Of a DNA stretch of 64,000 nt, positions 39,745-52,754 are shown piece by piece. Each line of letters opens with the position of its first letter. Positions within the stretch are counted from its first letter, which is position 1. Source of the DNA: Cardinalis cardinalis (lineage: Eukaryota > Chordata > Aves > Passeriformes > Cardinalidae); contig JACDOX010000014.1 of NCBI GenBank assembly GCA_014549065.1, positions 9,106,489-9,170,488 on the forward strand. Reading direction: 5' to 3'. The notes under the pieces were generated by a model that did no database searches, was not told where the DNA came from, and worked only from the letters and a program-made list of their open reading frames with translations. A program made the translations under genes and the position numbers.

Positions 39745-39985
39745 AAAACTGAGTTTTTATTTCTCATTACCCAACCCTGATCTTAATTGATAATAAATTA
39801 AATTTAGGTCATGCTGATTTTGCCTGTGGTGGTATTTGGGGAGTGGTCTCATCCTATCAATATCTCAACCTTCAGGCTTCCTTGAGTCTTCCATTGTATT
39901 TTCTCTCACCTTTCCAGTTGAGGAGAAGGAGTGATAGAGTAGCTTTGGTGGGCACCCAGTAATACAGTCAGGGTCAACCCACCAT
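39745..39985 (+). mobile_element. LTR-family 3' portion (plus)
   Basis: Blocks 'tttttatttctcattaccc', 'gataataaattaaatttagg', 'gcctgtggtggtatttgggg', 'ctctcacctttccag' and 'agtcagggtcaacccaccatg' match the complement of 14298-14400 and the end of the 4164 copy. Only the 3' part of the family unit is present. Confidence 0.7.
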
Positions 39986-42900
39986 GTGCTCATCCTGTTA
40001 ACTTTCTTTCTTCCTCTTTGAAAATACATATAAAGACACTAAATATAGTATATATAGATTAGAGGAGCGATTGACCATGAAAGTCTAGTGAAAAGTTGTG
40101 GCTTGGGAAGAAACTGAGAGAAACTGATATGTTTCAAAATACATAAGAATCAGAAAAATATGTCCAGCCATACAGAGTATGAAAAGAGCAGGCTCTTTCT
40201 TTCTTCAGAAAGAGTATTCTAGCTGACTCAAATTTTTGCATATTCCTCTTGAAGCATTGTCAACGGAAACAGGCTTCATTTGATTTGGCAAATATGCCTG
40301 AATGTAAGAAGCCTGTAAAGAAATCTCAGACTGGGCTATCACAGTGGCTATTCATCTCAAAACACAGAAGACACAGGTTTTTGACTCTCTGGGATTGATA
40401 CACCATGACATGACACATAGTCATGTTCTGTATCAATCAGAATCAATTTATCTTTTCTCATGTAAGAGTTGTTTGAACTGGAAATACAGTTTTGGTGTTA
40501 GCCACAGCATAAAATTAAAAAGCTTAAAAACAAAAACACAACAAAAAAATAAGCCAGAAACCAAACCCAACATTTGTAACATCATTAAACTATCACTCTA
40601 TTTCACTAGTTTGCAAAGACTCTATTTCTGATGTTATTATTCTGGTCTCTAAAATCTTTTCATCTAGGAGGTTAGATAGAGAGAGCAACAGACATAAGCA
40701 TATGACTGTCAGGCTTACAAATTTGAAACACAATTTATTCAAAGACTCAGTACTGAATAGTCCTTATTTTAGACTGCTTTTTCTTGGCCAGCTCAGCGTA
40801 TCAGTGTGTCTTTGGACAATGTTGAACCGTGAAGTGAGAAGAGCAAAACAAAATAAAGAACATCTGATCATTTACAATAATCAAAATGTATTTTCTCAAG
40901 AATGAAATTATTCAGATTAAAAAAAAAAAAGATTGCCTGTCAGAAAAAAAAGGGCTTTGGAAGCAGAGAGATACTGTTTAATGGAGCAGTATTTTTTCCC
41001 ACTGACTGCTCATTGCCCCTTGGCATGGACTAATCAGATGTAGAGACAGGATGCTTGAATTTTAAAATNATTCTGAGCCTTTTAAATTCACAATTAGTCA
41101 CTGAACTGACACCAAGTATATCAATGCAGACAATTTATTTTGATATAAAAGTGTCTGGAGACTTTCTTTCTAAAAGAACTATGACTTGTAGCAAAGCTAA
41201 ATGTTCAAGTGGAAAGTGTGTATAGCTAAGAAAAGGATATGGTGTGGTATTTACTTTCAGCAATCTGTAAAGAATGTTACTCTGCGTATGTTCACTCTGA
41301 ACAAATATCACAATAAAATTCCAATGAAAGAGACTTTGGAACATCTCTCTTTTTCTTTGTTTGTTTGGGTTTTGGGTTTCTTGTTTGTTTGTCATTATGC
41401 TTTTTTTTTTAATTTTGTTTGCATATAAAAGAAAGGCCAGAAAATATAACCTGACAGAAACTGTAAAGTAGGAGAAAAAAACCTGTTATTGATTAGACCA
41501 ATGGTAAAGGTTTCAGGAGTCTCTATTCTGTTCTTGGCCTTATCATTCATTTTGTTGGGGTCTTAGAGTGATTTGTTTCCACTTAGTGCATCTCTGTGCC
41601 TACATCTCTAAATTCTAAAGTAGAGGAGATTGTATAGGGTTAGGAAACCTGGACAAAATGTTAATAGAGTCAGTTTGGTTCTAAATAAAGTGGAGTAGGG
41701 GCAGGGGACACAATGAACCTTAATTCTGCTGTACTAGTTCTGTATTTTGATAGTGAACTAGTATGAAGTGGAAGACTGAGTTCTATAAATATTCTAAAAA
41801 TTTAGTTTTATTTGGTTTTCACGCTGTTGGTTTTTTACATTTTCTTCATTTTTTTTCTTCACCATTAAAATGAAAGAAATCTATAATTTTCAAGTACCAA
41901 ACTTTATACAAATTCTGATTCTCCCTATGACTTGGAGAAAATTTATTTAATATAAAAAGAAAAGTTGATTTCCCCTGGAAATTTGCATTTGTTAGAATAA
42001 AAATTGTGCTTGCTGTGCTAAGTAATAATTACACCTGTTTTGGTGTTTCAATTATATAAATAGTATAGCTTTTGTTTAAATCTATCATGTAGATTAAAAC
42101 CAATTTGTGTTCTACTTCGTTATTTAAAGATTTTTTTTCTCTTATATTTATGATTTACTGTATTGTATCTATACAGTAGCTTATAAATATTCATTACTTA
42201 TGTGACTTTATTATTTGGAAAACCTAAAATTATGATCACTTCAATCTGTTAAGGCCAAATAAATAAAATAAACGAGGTCATTGATATCTATTTACTTGAA
42301 TAAACAAATTCATTCAAAATTAACCCATGACTTTCTATAATTAAAAAAAAACAACACACACAGCACTAAATTCCAAACTGCAGATTACTTATCTACAGAC
42401 TTAGTCTTGAATTTGTATTAATTCATTTCCATAGATCCTTTTATTTGTTCCAATTTGAAGCACATTCAGTACAAGACAACAATACTGGCTAAAAATATAA
42501 GTTCTCATTTTCTGAATTCTATGGAATAAAATAGAGCATTCAGGCTTGCAACTTTTCCTTTTCCATAAACGACCCCAGCTGACTCAACATTATATATAGC
42601 ATGCATTTGCATTTGAGTAAATCTATGTGTTAAAAAGAGCATCACTAAAGGATCCCAAGCATACAGCTTCATTATGGTTAAAAAAAGCAAAAATCTGGTG
42701 AAATTCTATTTTCTTGCCTGTGTTTATGCAATACCTATCACTAAGTTCTAGCTACTTAAATTGTTAGGAAAATATTCTTCAGTGATTTTTGTGTATGCTC
42801 CTATAATTCTCAAAGGTACTGTTTCTTAGCTTGCCTCAGAATCTCAAGTGTTTTTATGGCTTTCAATAGAGAAGTGACATTTACTAAGATTTTTCTTCCA

Positions 42901-45398
42901 GATGTTGCTCCTTTTCTATGATTATTGGTCATCCATAGTGACCATCCCAACAACTGTGAGCACCTGAATTCGGTCATAGAATCATGAAATCAAATTCCAG
43001 TAAATTAAGCCTCTGCAAAAACCCACTGTTATTTATTTGGAACAAAGATAAACAAGAAAAGTTCTGGTTTTATTTACTACCAACAGACGTATTTTTCAGT
43101 CTTTTGAAATTATAACTAATTTTTCACATGAAAAGTATTCTGAAATCTGAAAACAAAATTATCAAATTTTATGTTTTAAACTTGATTATTGGTTCCAAAG
43201 TTTCAGTTTTCAGATGACACTTCATTCTGTGAGACAAGAGGGATCTTTCTATAAGCTTGAAATGTTTTTTTCCCCACAGTTACTAACTACACTGTTAGGT
43301 AGCATTGCTGTAATTTTTTAAATACTGTTAATCCCATTAAAGATGGAAATTTCTTCTTTTTTCTTTTTAGTTGTTGTTTAATTGTATATGTGCCATAAAA
43401 ACCATCTGACATCACTGTATTGAACACCAGGTTCAGTTCCTGCAGGAGGCAATCTTTATCTTTCAGTTGAACTGAGAATGCAATCTTTGGCAAGGCCATA
43501 AAGCTGCAAAAGCATTTATTAAATTAATACATTGGTCTCTGAATACTGCATGATGCTGCAGCATCTGTCACAGATTCCTTCATGCACCAATAGGTGAAGA
43601 ATGGAGGGAGTTTTGGCTGCAGTCTCTCACATGACATCCACCAGAGAGTAGATATAATAGAGGAAGAAGAAAGCTGGCAAAGGGCTTATGGTGATAACTT
43701 TCACACAGAGGAAATGAGGCTCTACTTGCTGACTCTGTTATACAGTTCTGCACTACTCCCTGTCCCANTTGGGGCTGTTTCTTGATGGGAAATGCTATAT
43801 TAAATATTGATACTGTACTCCAAAATAACAAGGACTTGTTTTTAACTAGCAATAAATTCAAAGCAGATGTGAAATTTTTTCTGTTTATAGCTTGAAGAAG
43901 ACTGGCAATCTGTAATTCACTAACAGCTCAGAAGACATTTCATTTTCCTGTTCCTGCATTACTATTCTGCAAAATAGTCTTAATCTTACCCGAATAATAA
44001 TAAAAAAAAAGACGTGTAAATTGTTGTTTTACTAAAATATAATAAAACACTTTCATTCAGCTTTATTTGAAACAGAGAACAATTTAATAAAAATTATTCA
44101 GAGGGTTTTTTGTATTCCTCAGCTGTTGCTTGGTTAAACATGTAAAGAGAAACAAAAACATTTACTTGATGCTGTTGGATGATTATGCTAACAGAAAAAA
44201 AATGCTTCTTTTTATACTAATTTTATTACAGAATGCTCTATATTCAGAGGTGTTGGAACTGGCAGCAAATCCGAAAAGCAAATATATTTTTTTTAGTTTT
44301 CTAAAGGAATTATTATTAAGCCAATATTGCAAAACAAGATGCAATCCATGTGCCTTCTTCATATTAATACTCTAGATTTCCTCTGCAGTCACAAATATCA
44401 ATATAATCCTATAAAATTGATCATCTGACTTGTTTTAGATGTCTGTTGCAGAGTTAAATAAAATCTGATACATATTTATTTATCACCACCAACTAGAAAG
44501 GAAGCCTAAAACACTTGTTCAGTTTTTTACTTCTAAATTTTAGCTCTATAAAAGCTATAAAGGATGAATCTCACTATATTTAAAGCATCTTCTATCTTTT
44601 TCAGGAAAAAGAAGCAACAGTGTATGAGAACTACAAGATGAAGACTGAATTAGAATTATTTTTATAAAATGCTAGAATTGTTTTAATATATGCAAATATT
44701 AACAAGTTGTGTCAAGTGTGATATTAACAGAAATTATGCAATTTCATTGTTCTCAAGCACAGTTCTTCAGGTTATCTCACCTTCAAAAACTGTATTTGTA
44801 TACAAACAAACCCAGTAGTTCATTTGAGACTTTGATTTCAACTTCCATCTCACTTTAATTAGCTAATCACACTCTGGAATGCACATTCCTTGCATGCAAT
44901 AAAAACATTTCAAGTATCAAAATACTGCTCCTATATTTAGCATGCAGTCAACACTTAATCAAAAAACAATAAATATCATGGTGACAATATAATAATGTCT
45001 TAGACTATTATGCATAAGCAGAGGAGATAGTAAGTTCTGAGAGTGGCATAATTATTTTACCTTTCCTCTCTAATACAACTGAGATGAGATGACATTATAT
45101 AGTAAAATCTTCTGCCCTTCAGATTTTTTTTCTTCCTGGTATTTTTGTAGCTACTCTCAAGTCTGAAAAAATTAAAACGTTTTGGGTTCATATTTCTATT
45201 TAATTTCAATGACGAAGTGTTATGAGTTTATTAAAAAAAAATGGAATATCTAAGGTATCCAGCCAGAAAATGCTTACATGTGAACCTGTAAATGTCAAGG
45301 AACTGAGCATTAGTCCTGCTTATCAGGAAAAACCTGCAAAAGAAGGATTAAAAGACTTGATTATGAGACCTGATAGAAGAAGAAAATACTAAGGTAAG
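39986..45398. other. Long unique AT-rich noncoding stretch
   Basis: Over 5 kb without a recognised repeat or gene. A lone 'tcatagaatcatgaaatcaa' at 42975-42995 recalls a CR1 tail but has no body after it. Confidence 0.45.
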
Positions 45399-45967
45399 TG
45401 TGCTGCTTATGCTGGGATAACTTTCTTCATGGACCTGGTATGGGGATGTGCTTTGGATTTGTGCTGAAAAGTGTGGTAATAGCACAGGGATGTTGTAAGT
45501 GCTGCTGAGCAACTCTGACACAGAGTCAAGGCCTTTACTTCTCATCCCACCACACCAGTGGGCAGGCCTGGAGTACACAAGAAGTTTGTTGGGACACAGC
45601 CAGAACACCTGATTCCCATTGACCTAAGAGATATTCCATACCATATGACCTCACTTTCACCATATAAATCTGAGGGTAGAAGGAAAGAGACATTCAGAGC
45701 GATGTCATTTGCCTTCCCAAGTCAACATTCATGTGATAGACTCCTACTTTCCCGGGGATGGCTGAACACCTGTCTGCCCATAGGAAATCACGAATTAATT
45801 CCTTGTTTTGCTTCACCTGCATGAGGCTTTTGCTTTGCCTCTTAAACTCTCTTCATCTCAATCCAGCAGTATTCTGACTTTTCTGCTTCTCTCTCCTCTC
45901 CCATTGTGCGGGAAATGAGCGAGCNGCTGTGTGGGGCTTAGTTTCTGGCTGGGGTTAAACCACAGCA
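45399..45967 (+). mobile_element. LTR of the 35566 family (plus)
   Basis: The 569-bp segment starts TGTGCTGCTTATGCTGGGAT and ends 'ggctggggttaaaccacagca'. It shares with 35566-36144 the ordered blocks 'cctggtatggggatgtgc', 'agcacagggatgttg', 'gatattccataccatatgac', 'ggctgaacacctgtctgcc', 'aattccttgttttgcttc' and 'gtgtggggcttag'. 'accatataaatctgag' at about 45659 could be the TATA region. No clear target duplication and no flanking retroviral genes were found. Confidence 0.8.
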
Positions 45968-46289
45968 GGAACTGACATGCATTAATGGGAAAGGCAGGAT
46001 AGCTATGTCATGTGTACATTAATTGCTAAGTGTGCATTTGTTTATNGGTGTATTAGGTACACTGAAAATGAAAATTTACACATATGACCTTTTCATGAGC
46101 AAAGCAGCCTTGACTTGAGGAACATCACGCAATTTAATTCATTGTGAATTAACATGTAATTTTAATTAATGATTCAGGTATTAACAAGGGGAGTTAATTA
46201 ACCAATACTTAGAAAGACTACTTTTCAACTTATTCCCTAGGCTCTGCTTCCGTCTAGCATTTCTCTCCTGCTTGCTCAATTTAATTCCC

Positions 46290-46815
46290 TTTCTTTTCAT
46301 CACACATGACACCCAGTCCCTTCCAGGCTCTTTGGTGATCCTGTAGTCAGTGTACAGTAGTTTATTTCTGCTCCTTGCTTCTTACTGTTCTCCTGCCTCA
46401 GCATGTGTTCTTCACAAGCCACAGTCCTTTTTGGGGTGTCTTTGATCTCAAATGTGTACTCCATGGGCTGTAGTTTCTCAGAGCATTCCTTATTCATTGA
46501 AAAGTTCTCTTTACTTGCTTCCTCACAGGTCCCTTTTTGAAATTTCTCCCCAACCTCCTCTCACCTTTCCTCTTTTCCNTTGTCTCGTACCTCTAGCAGC
46601 TGCCACCCCTCCTCAAGCACATCTGATCAGAGGCAGAGTGGGCTCCTCTGGTTGATTGAAGGTTTGAGGCATGATGGGCTGTCTTTATCCTTTTTAGAGT
46701 CACCTAGAACCTGCTCTGACTGGCACAGGGAGGCTCAAGGCCTCCTTCCACACGGGCACCCTCAGTCCCTGTTACAAAGCCTTGCCTTTTATGGCTAATA
46801 CAGAGCCACATTTCT
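46290..46815 (-). mobile_element. Probable LTR-family remnant (minus)
   Basis: A GC-richer segment with 'tgtactccatgggctgtag', 'cagagtgggctcctctgg', 'ctccttccacacgggcacc' and 'ttacaaagccttgccttttatgg' resembles avian retroviral LTR or internal noncoding sequence on the minus strand. It has no clear termini. Identification is by pattern only. Confidence 0.4.
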
Positions 46816-49012
46816 TCCATGTTACACTTGCTCTGTTTCCACAATCCCATGGAGACATTCATGAATGCAGAATTTGGCTACAGTTTATTCAATAACCAAG
46901 AGCAAATCCGTTTTGTAATTTCATTACTATGTTCTTCATATTGTATTTACATTAATATGGAGCTATAGCTTTTAACAACTTNTCCTACATTCATGGTCAC
47001 ATTATAGGCCTATGTAGGGATCATCAAATCTGTATTTGAGTGTCTTTAAGAATGTGAAATGGAAGCAAGATTCAAACTTATGAGTCACTCCAAAGTGTGA
47101 TTCAAATATTCCTCTTCTGAAAGACATTAGTAGTGAGAATTGAGGAAAAAGAACAAGGCTTCAGCCATCTTGAAGCCTTGTTCTGAGCCATCTCTATTAC
47201 TGCCTGGTAAAGGGTAAATTTAGATCTTCTTGATCTACAAATTGCATCCAGGCTTTGATATTTCAGTCAGGGATGTATCTATCCTCCCTTTCTTGAAAAT
47301 CTTTGAAATTATGCTCAAGTTTTCCACAATTTATTCAATATTTTGGGAAAAAACTCACATCATTAACAACAAAAAAACTCCCACCCTCCTTATTTTACAT
47401 TTAGTGTATTATATGGTTATTTATACAGAAACATGCTTGTCCTCATGAGAGAAAAGCATTAATTAGACAAACATGACCAAGAGACAGTTCATTTCATTGA
47501 AGAGATCCTAGTTTCTTGAAACACCCTTCATTCTGTTGCCAGAATATAGATGTTAGTAATAATTTCTACTGAGAACAATGCCTGATACCAGGAAAGAACT
47601 AATAGGAAGGGGGAAAAAAGATTCCTTTAATTCTAGTCTAACTTTAGTAGGGAGAATGTTCACAGCTGAGCCTAAAACCTGATTATCTACAGTCCTGATT
47701 GGCAAGCAATAGTACAAGGCTTGACTTGATAAAAAAGAGAGATAAGGTAAAAATATAGCTTTTGGTAAACAGCTGAAAGTATCATGAGATAATAAAATAG
47801 TTGGTATTTTATGATGTTTTCAGTTTTTTGGGTTTTGTGGTTTTTTTCACTGATAGAGGGCCTGAAGATTTTCTTTTTCAATTTACTGCAAGAAAATGGA
47901 GAATTTTCACAATGTTAGTAGGGTTGAATCTAGTGAAAACTTTTTATCTTACACTTGCAGTGTGTTTCCAGAACATTTACCTTCACAGGTCATTATTTAG
48001 CTGATAAAAAAATCATGATAGAAAATCAGAAATAAGCAAGTAAATTCATGTATTGTTTTCTCCCTGGTATTGAGTAAAGGACAGTGAGGGAAAAAAAAAA
48101 AAACAACAAAAAACCATTACAGAAATGAAGACATTTTAAGACAAACTCAATGCAGTGGTTCACATGCAAATCCTATTGACTGTTAGAGCTGGTTTAAGTG
48201 CACATGTCTGTGTGGCCAAAAAAAAAAGAAAATTGCAAGTGTCTTACTGTAGATTTTCAAACAGCCTACTCAGGTTCTGAAGTGATATAAGATGCAGCTG
48301 AAGTGAAGTTCCTCACTTCAGTGAGATTTTCTTATAAGCCATAGAACTGATGAAATGGAAATGAGAGGGTCCATTGTATTTTGTTCTTTAACAAGGGAAC
48401 TTTTATGGCTTTAAAAGAATTCATATCCTGTCTGATCTGGTTATACAGATATGCTTTCAGTAGGACTTTTTGTGTCAGTCTCCACACCAATTTAGCTTTA
48501 CAAATTCATTTAAAATCAACCTAATTCAGCCTTATATGATTTTAGAAGTATTATGTATCAATATAATGTAACAACATATCCTAGAAAAATTAATCGTAGC
48601 AAGAAGCCTGAAGGTGAACAGCAGACTTCTCTGTATATAGTCAGGATCATGAAAACAGCTGACCTGAAACTGTACCTGTTGTGTCAATCTCTTTCCCATC
48701 TGCATCATGACATTTTTTCATGGTGGAAAAAATATATTTGTTATTGAAATTTATCAGTGTCATAAGCATAGAGAAGAGAGAATCAAATTTGATAGAACTG
48801 AAAAAAAAGATGACTAGGATTCTGAGAAATGTAGCAGAAATAGTCTCCACCTCAGTCTTGAAACCAAGTTGTTTTGCCACAGAGAGCTGTTTGGAATTCA
48901 AAAGCACAAAGCAAAAGGCACAAAGCAGTTACATGGTTTTAGTTACTGGTTTGCTGCAAAATTCTTGTAAAATGTTGGTTAAATAATTTCTTATCTGGTG
49001 ACACATGGTTGC
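46816..49012. other. Unique AT-rich stretch with a perfect hairpin
   Basis: No gene or dispersed repeat recognised. A 14-bp perfect inverted repeat with a 7-nt loop lies at 47150-47184. Poly-A tracts occur near 48091-48112. Confidence 0.45.
47150..47184 (+). other. Perfect 14-bp hairpin with 7-nt loop
   Basis: AGAACAAGGCTTCA (47150-47163) and its exact complement TGAAGCCTTGTTCT (47171-47184) flank the loop gccatct. No T-run follows immediately, and no transcript can be assigned. Confidence 0.85.
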
Positions 49013-49320
49013 TGTCACAGTTTAGTGGGTCTAGGGTCTTCAAAGAGACATGAGCAGTTGTTGGTTGTTATAAGGCTGTTTACTGCAGGAATACATCCGT
49101 CTTGAAGGCAAAGAGTTCAAGGTGTTAACATCCATGCAAAAGCTTTCTGGCATTAAGTCCCAAGCTGGAGCAGCAGCTTGAAGGCTGCCTTCCGCTACAG
49201 AGTCCCAGGTTCCATGNAGAACAGCAGCAGCAACAGTTGTTCTCAGGCACAGAGTCCAATCTTCGGGGCAGAAGCAGTAATAATAGAGTCTCATGTTCCA
49301 AGCAGCAGGAGCAGGAACCA

Positions 49321-49323
49321 CAG

Positions 49324-49375
<52 letters not shown>

Positions 49376-49415
49376 TTCCCTCTCTCTCTCTCTTTCCCTC
49401 CCTCTCTCTCTTTCC

Positions 49416-49449
<34 letters not shown>

Positions 49450-49699
49450 TTCTCTTTCTCTCTCTCTCTCTTTCGTTCTTCCTTCCGCCACTTCCTTCCT
49501 TCCTTTTTTTCTTTCTTTTCTTTTCTTTCTTTCTTTCTTTCTTTNNNNNNNNNNNNNNNNNNNNNNNNNNNNNNNNNNNNNNNNNNNNNNNNNNNNNNNN
49601 NNNNNNNNNNNNNNNNNNNNNNNNNNNNNNNNCCTTCCTTCCTTCCTTCCTTCCTTCCTTCCTTCCTTCCTTCCTTCCTTCCTTCCTTCCTTCCTTCCG
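49321..49699 (+). repeat. (CT)n / (CTTT)n / (CCTT)n microsatellite with assembly gap
   Basis: CT dinucleotides with TTT interruptions run from 49321 to about 49475. CCTT and CTTT tetramers follow to 49544. A gap of 88 n spans 49545-49632. (CCTT)n resumes at 49633. The true length cannot be known from this assembly. Confidence 0.97.
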
Positions 49700-49808
49700 A
49701 CACTTCCTTCCGACACTTCCTTCCGACACTTCCTTCCGACACTTCCTTCCTTCCGACACTTCCTTCCTTCCAACACTTCCTTCCTTCCGACACTTCCTTC
49801 CTTCCTTC
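49697..49808 (+). repeat. 13/17-bp minisatellite (ccgacacttcctt)
   Basis: At least seven units of ccgacacttcctt, some with an extra cctt, follow directly from the (CCTT)n run. One unit has ccaacac instead of ccgacac. The array looks derived from the tetramer by point change and higher-order duplication. Confidence 0.9.
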
Positions 49809-50514
49809 CTATTTTCTTTTTCTGTTGTCTTCTTCTCACGGTTCCTGATGTGTTAATGCTGGGGTGGTTGATGAAAATGATGATGGTGAAGCTGATGTTG
49901 AAGATCCTTGCACCCCATCATAGGGCTTTTCTTTTGTAAAACATCCAATTAGCTAAAAACACAATTCTAAAACAGTCTTTCTAAANCAATTTGAACTTGA
50001 TTCTATTGTGCGAAAGTAGTACAAAAGTAGTGTCAGTTCTTACCTAAAAAACCTATGTATACAGCATCATATATTTATGCAAATGTTCTGTTTTCTTACT
50101 TAAAATTTACATGAGTAAGTTTGTCTATTTATAAGCATAGTTCTATCTATTTACAAGCATAATTTTATCTGTTTTACGTGAATAATTCTATCTGTTCTAG
50201 TTGAAAGATTTTGCTATGTTTTTGTTGTGACTAGGGCTAAGTTGCTGAACTTCTAACTAGGGCCTTTGCTAGTTAATGCAATTTCTTAAGGCACTTAGAA
50301 TGCATTTCTACTTACTTAAAACCTAAAACTTAAGCTAAAACTTACTTAAAACTATAACTTACACTTCTACTTGCTCAAAATTTAAACCTTCACTTTTTCT
50401 TCNTATCTATGTGGCTTAATATATGTTAGTTTCTCCAAAGGCTTTAATTCAACCCCTTCTTAATTCATCTCCCTCTCTGAGGAACTCAGAGACACTTGCA
50501 TTCCAACAGCTTGC

Positions 50515-52754
50515 CAACTATCCCTTTCTTTATCTGTCATATGTTGATAATAATGCTGATTCCATCAACAGGAATGCAGTGATGATTAATTAGGTACATC
50601 AGAAAAAAAAGTACTTATGAAATATGAACTATCATCTACATACAATACAGATTATTTTTTTCCTTCACATGGACTATTAATTATCTGAAAAACTGCTTGG
50701 AAAACATTTGAGCTGAAATTTTGTACAAAAGGTTATGTCAGATTTTTACAGTTCTTTTTTTCTTTTCTCTTCTCTCACTTTACAGAAATACTGTAAAGCA
50801 AGACAATTTGTAATGCTAACCTTGCATTTTTACATAACTTTAGATCAACTTTTAATTAGATTAGATATTGATCTGGCAGCTATGTTGTGCCTTAATAATC
50901 TTTACATGTAATCTGTTAAACATTTATAAATTTCATGTAGGTGATTCAACAGAGATTGATTCACAGAATGCTGAGTGTGGTAATAAAAGTTCAAATTTTT
51001 ACAGTATGGTTAATTATGAAATTGTGCTGGGTGTTCGGACAAGCATATTGCTGTATGCAAAGGAAAATTGGTATACTGTAAAGTATTAAGTGTCTGAATA
51101 TTTTCCTATCTGTCTAGTTTAGTAGCTGGAATACTTTTGGTATATCCTATNTATATATATATATATAGTAGAACTGCACCTAGCAAAGATAATTGAAGCA
51201 GGAGACAGCTTCTCAACAGCACAGCTAAAAGCATATAATTAAACTGGAGTATATCTGGTGCCCTGTGAAGGTAGAGAGTTATCAAGTTCCCCAGCTTTAG
51301 TAATAGGATTGCTAGATGAAGTAACAGAATTTTTAGCAAGTGATTTTTCGTTTGTTGAATATCTCTAATCAGGCTAGGATCTGATTTTTTTCAGAATGTA
51401 GAACAGTCAGCCTTTGGCAGTAATATACTCATTATTGAATTAAAGTATTTAGTAATTTCTTCATATTTTCATCTGTGAGTTATTCAAATATTACTCAGTC
51501 ATATCTCATGTCCCACTAAATAGCAAGTAATTCTAAATGTTCNAAAACTTTCTGCAAATTAAGGTCCAAGGTGCTCTATTAATAAGGAATTTTACAAAAA
51601 AAACTTTCTTGCATGAAACCAAGTTTTAGATATGCCTAATCTATTTTTAATAAGTCTATAACTTTGGTTTCTCTAGGTGACTTTTGAGAGTTCTAGTTTG
51701 AATATAGGAAATAAACCAGTATATAATTTTTAATAAATTTTATCTATAATTTCATCTCTAAAAGAGTTTTCTATCCTTTTTAAAATCCCTTTTTCCTGTC
51801 TATTACCTTTCCCATCCTAAATGGCTTGATTATATTAATTAGCTGCAACCTGAAAAGAAAGACACAGAAAATTCTGTAACACTTCGTTTTTTATTATTCT
51901 TCAGTAAAAGGAAAAATCTAACTCCTTGTTTACTTATAAATGGACATAAATTTAGACAACTTCAGACTGACAGATGATATTTTCAGAAAGTTATGAGTGA
52001 CTGTCTATGTGAGCTCCTGTTGCTTACAGTCAGCAATTAATAAGCAGTGTTTATACAGTATGCATCCAGTTAAAGATTCCTCATTGTGCTCTGACCTGAC
52101 TCTGGCATAAGACACATTGATAAAACCAGTGTACTTCAGAATAAATACAAGTTTATCCACTTTGCATTTGCCAATGCCATGGTTTCACCTGATTCCTACA
52201 TACACTGAACAACAGTTTACTCATTCTTCAATTTCCTAAGTCACTGGCTTCTCCTGATTATGTGAGTGATTTGTACGTATTAAACCAGCTGTACCATAGA
52301 CACCATACAGAGTTATTTCTATCACACCTTACTGTACGGTAAAAATGGAAGGATCTGGTTCTCCTGAACAAGTTCTTGGAATACATCTCTAGGAGGGTTG
52401 TTCTTCATTCTTAGTCAAATCAGATTCAACTCCTTATCTACACTGAAAAGAGAGAAAGAAGAATTATTATAATTACATAATGATTATATGATAAATTATA
52501 ATGATGGAACATGTAACCAATACCTGTAACCATACTCAAACCCTAACATAACACTGAGTTGACATATAGAGAAAGAATCCACATCAGGTTTTAAATGCCA
52601 TCCTGTCTCTAAGAACCTCTTTGNGCAATCCGAGATAGAAAAAAAAATATTATAATCTTCTTTTAGAAAACCCATTTAAATACATAAGTAGTAAGTAATT
52701 ATATCTTTAAAACTAATAATATTATATTTTTTTTATTTCTTGAGAGTTTTTGGT
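50515..52754. other. Unique AT-rich noncoding stretch
   Basis: No gene or dispersed repeat recognised. A short (TA)n run occurs at 51150-51168. Confidence 0.45.

Larger units (their letters stand above)
49013..50508 (-). mobile_element. Large solo LTR with internal pyrimidine microsatellite
   Basis: The plus strand begins TGTCACAGTTTAGTGGGTC and ends TTGCATTCCAACA. Read on the minus strand this gives TGTTGGAATGC...AAACTGTGACA, a TG...CA LTR. Flanks are GGTTGC (49007-49012) and GCTTGC (50509-50514), a 6-bp target duplication with one mismatch. Near the 3' end on the minus strand lie ccttataa and agtaaac, plausible TATA and polyadenylation motifs. The element is about 1.5 kb including an 88-base run of n. 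Most of the length comes from a pyrimidine-rich simple repeat and an AT-rich segment of repeated 'acttaaaac' units. No coding sequence. Open frames of 180-250 codons here are translations of the microsatellite and not genes. Confidence 0.65.

Noticed and set aside
42975..43005. CR1 3' tail (tcatagaatcatgaaatc)
   Set aside because: No CR1 body follows. The match is too short to call.
35566..45967. One 10-kb provirus bounded by two LTRs
   Set aside because: No PBS, polypurine tract or retroviral coding remnant was seen between them, and the intervening DNA looks like ordinary unique sequence.
49040..49939. Long open frames (up to about 250 codons) on both strands, rich in Ser/Leu or Arg/Glu/Lys
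   Set aside because: They are translations of the CT/CCTT microsatellite and run through the assembly gap. No real protein is supported.
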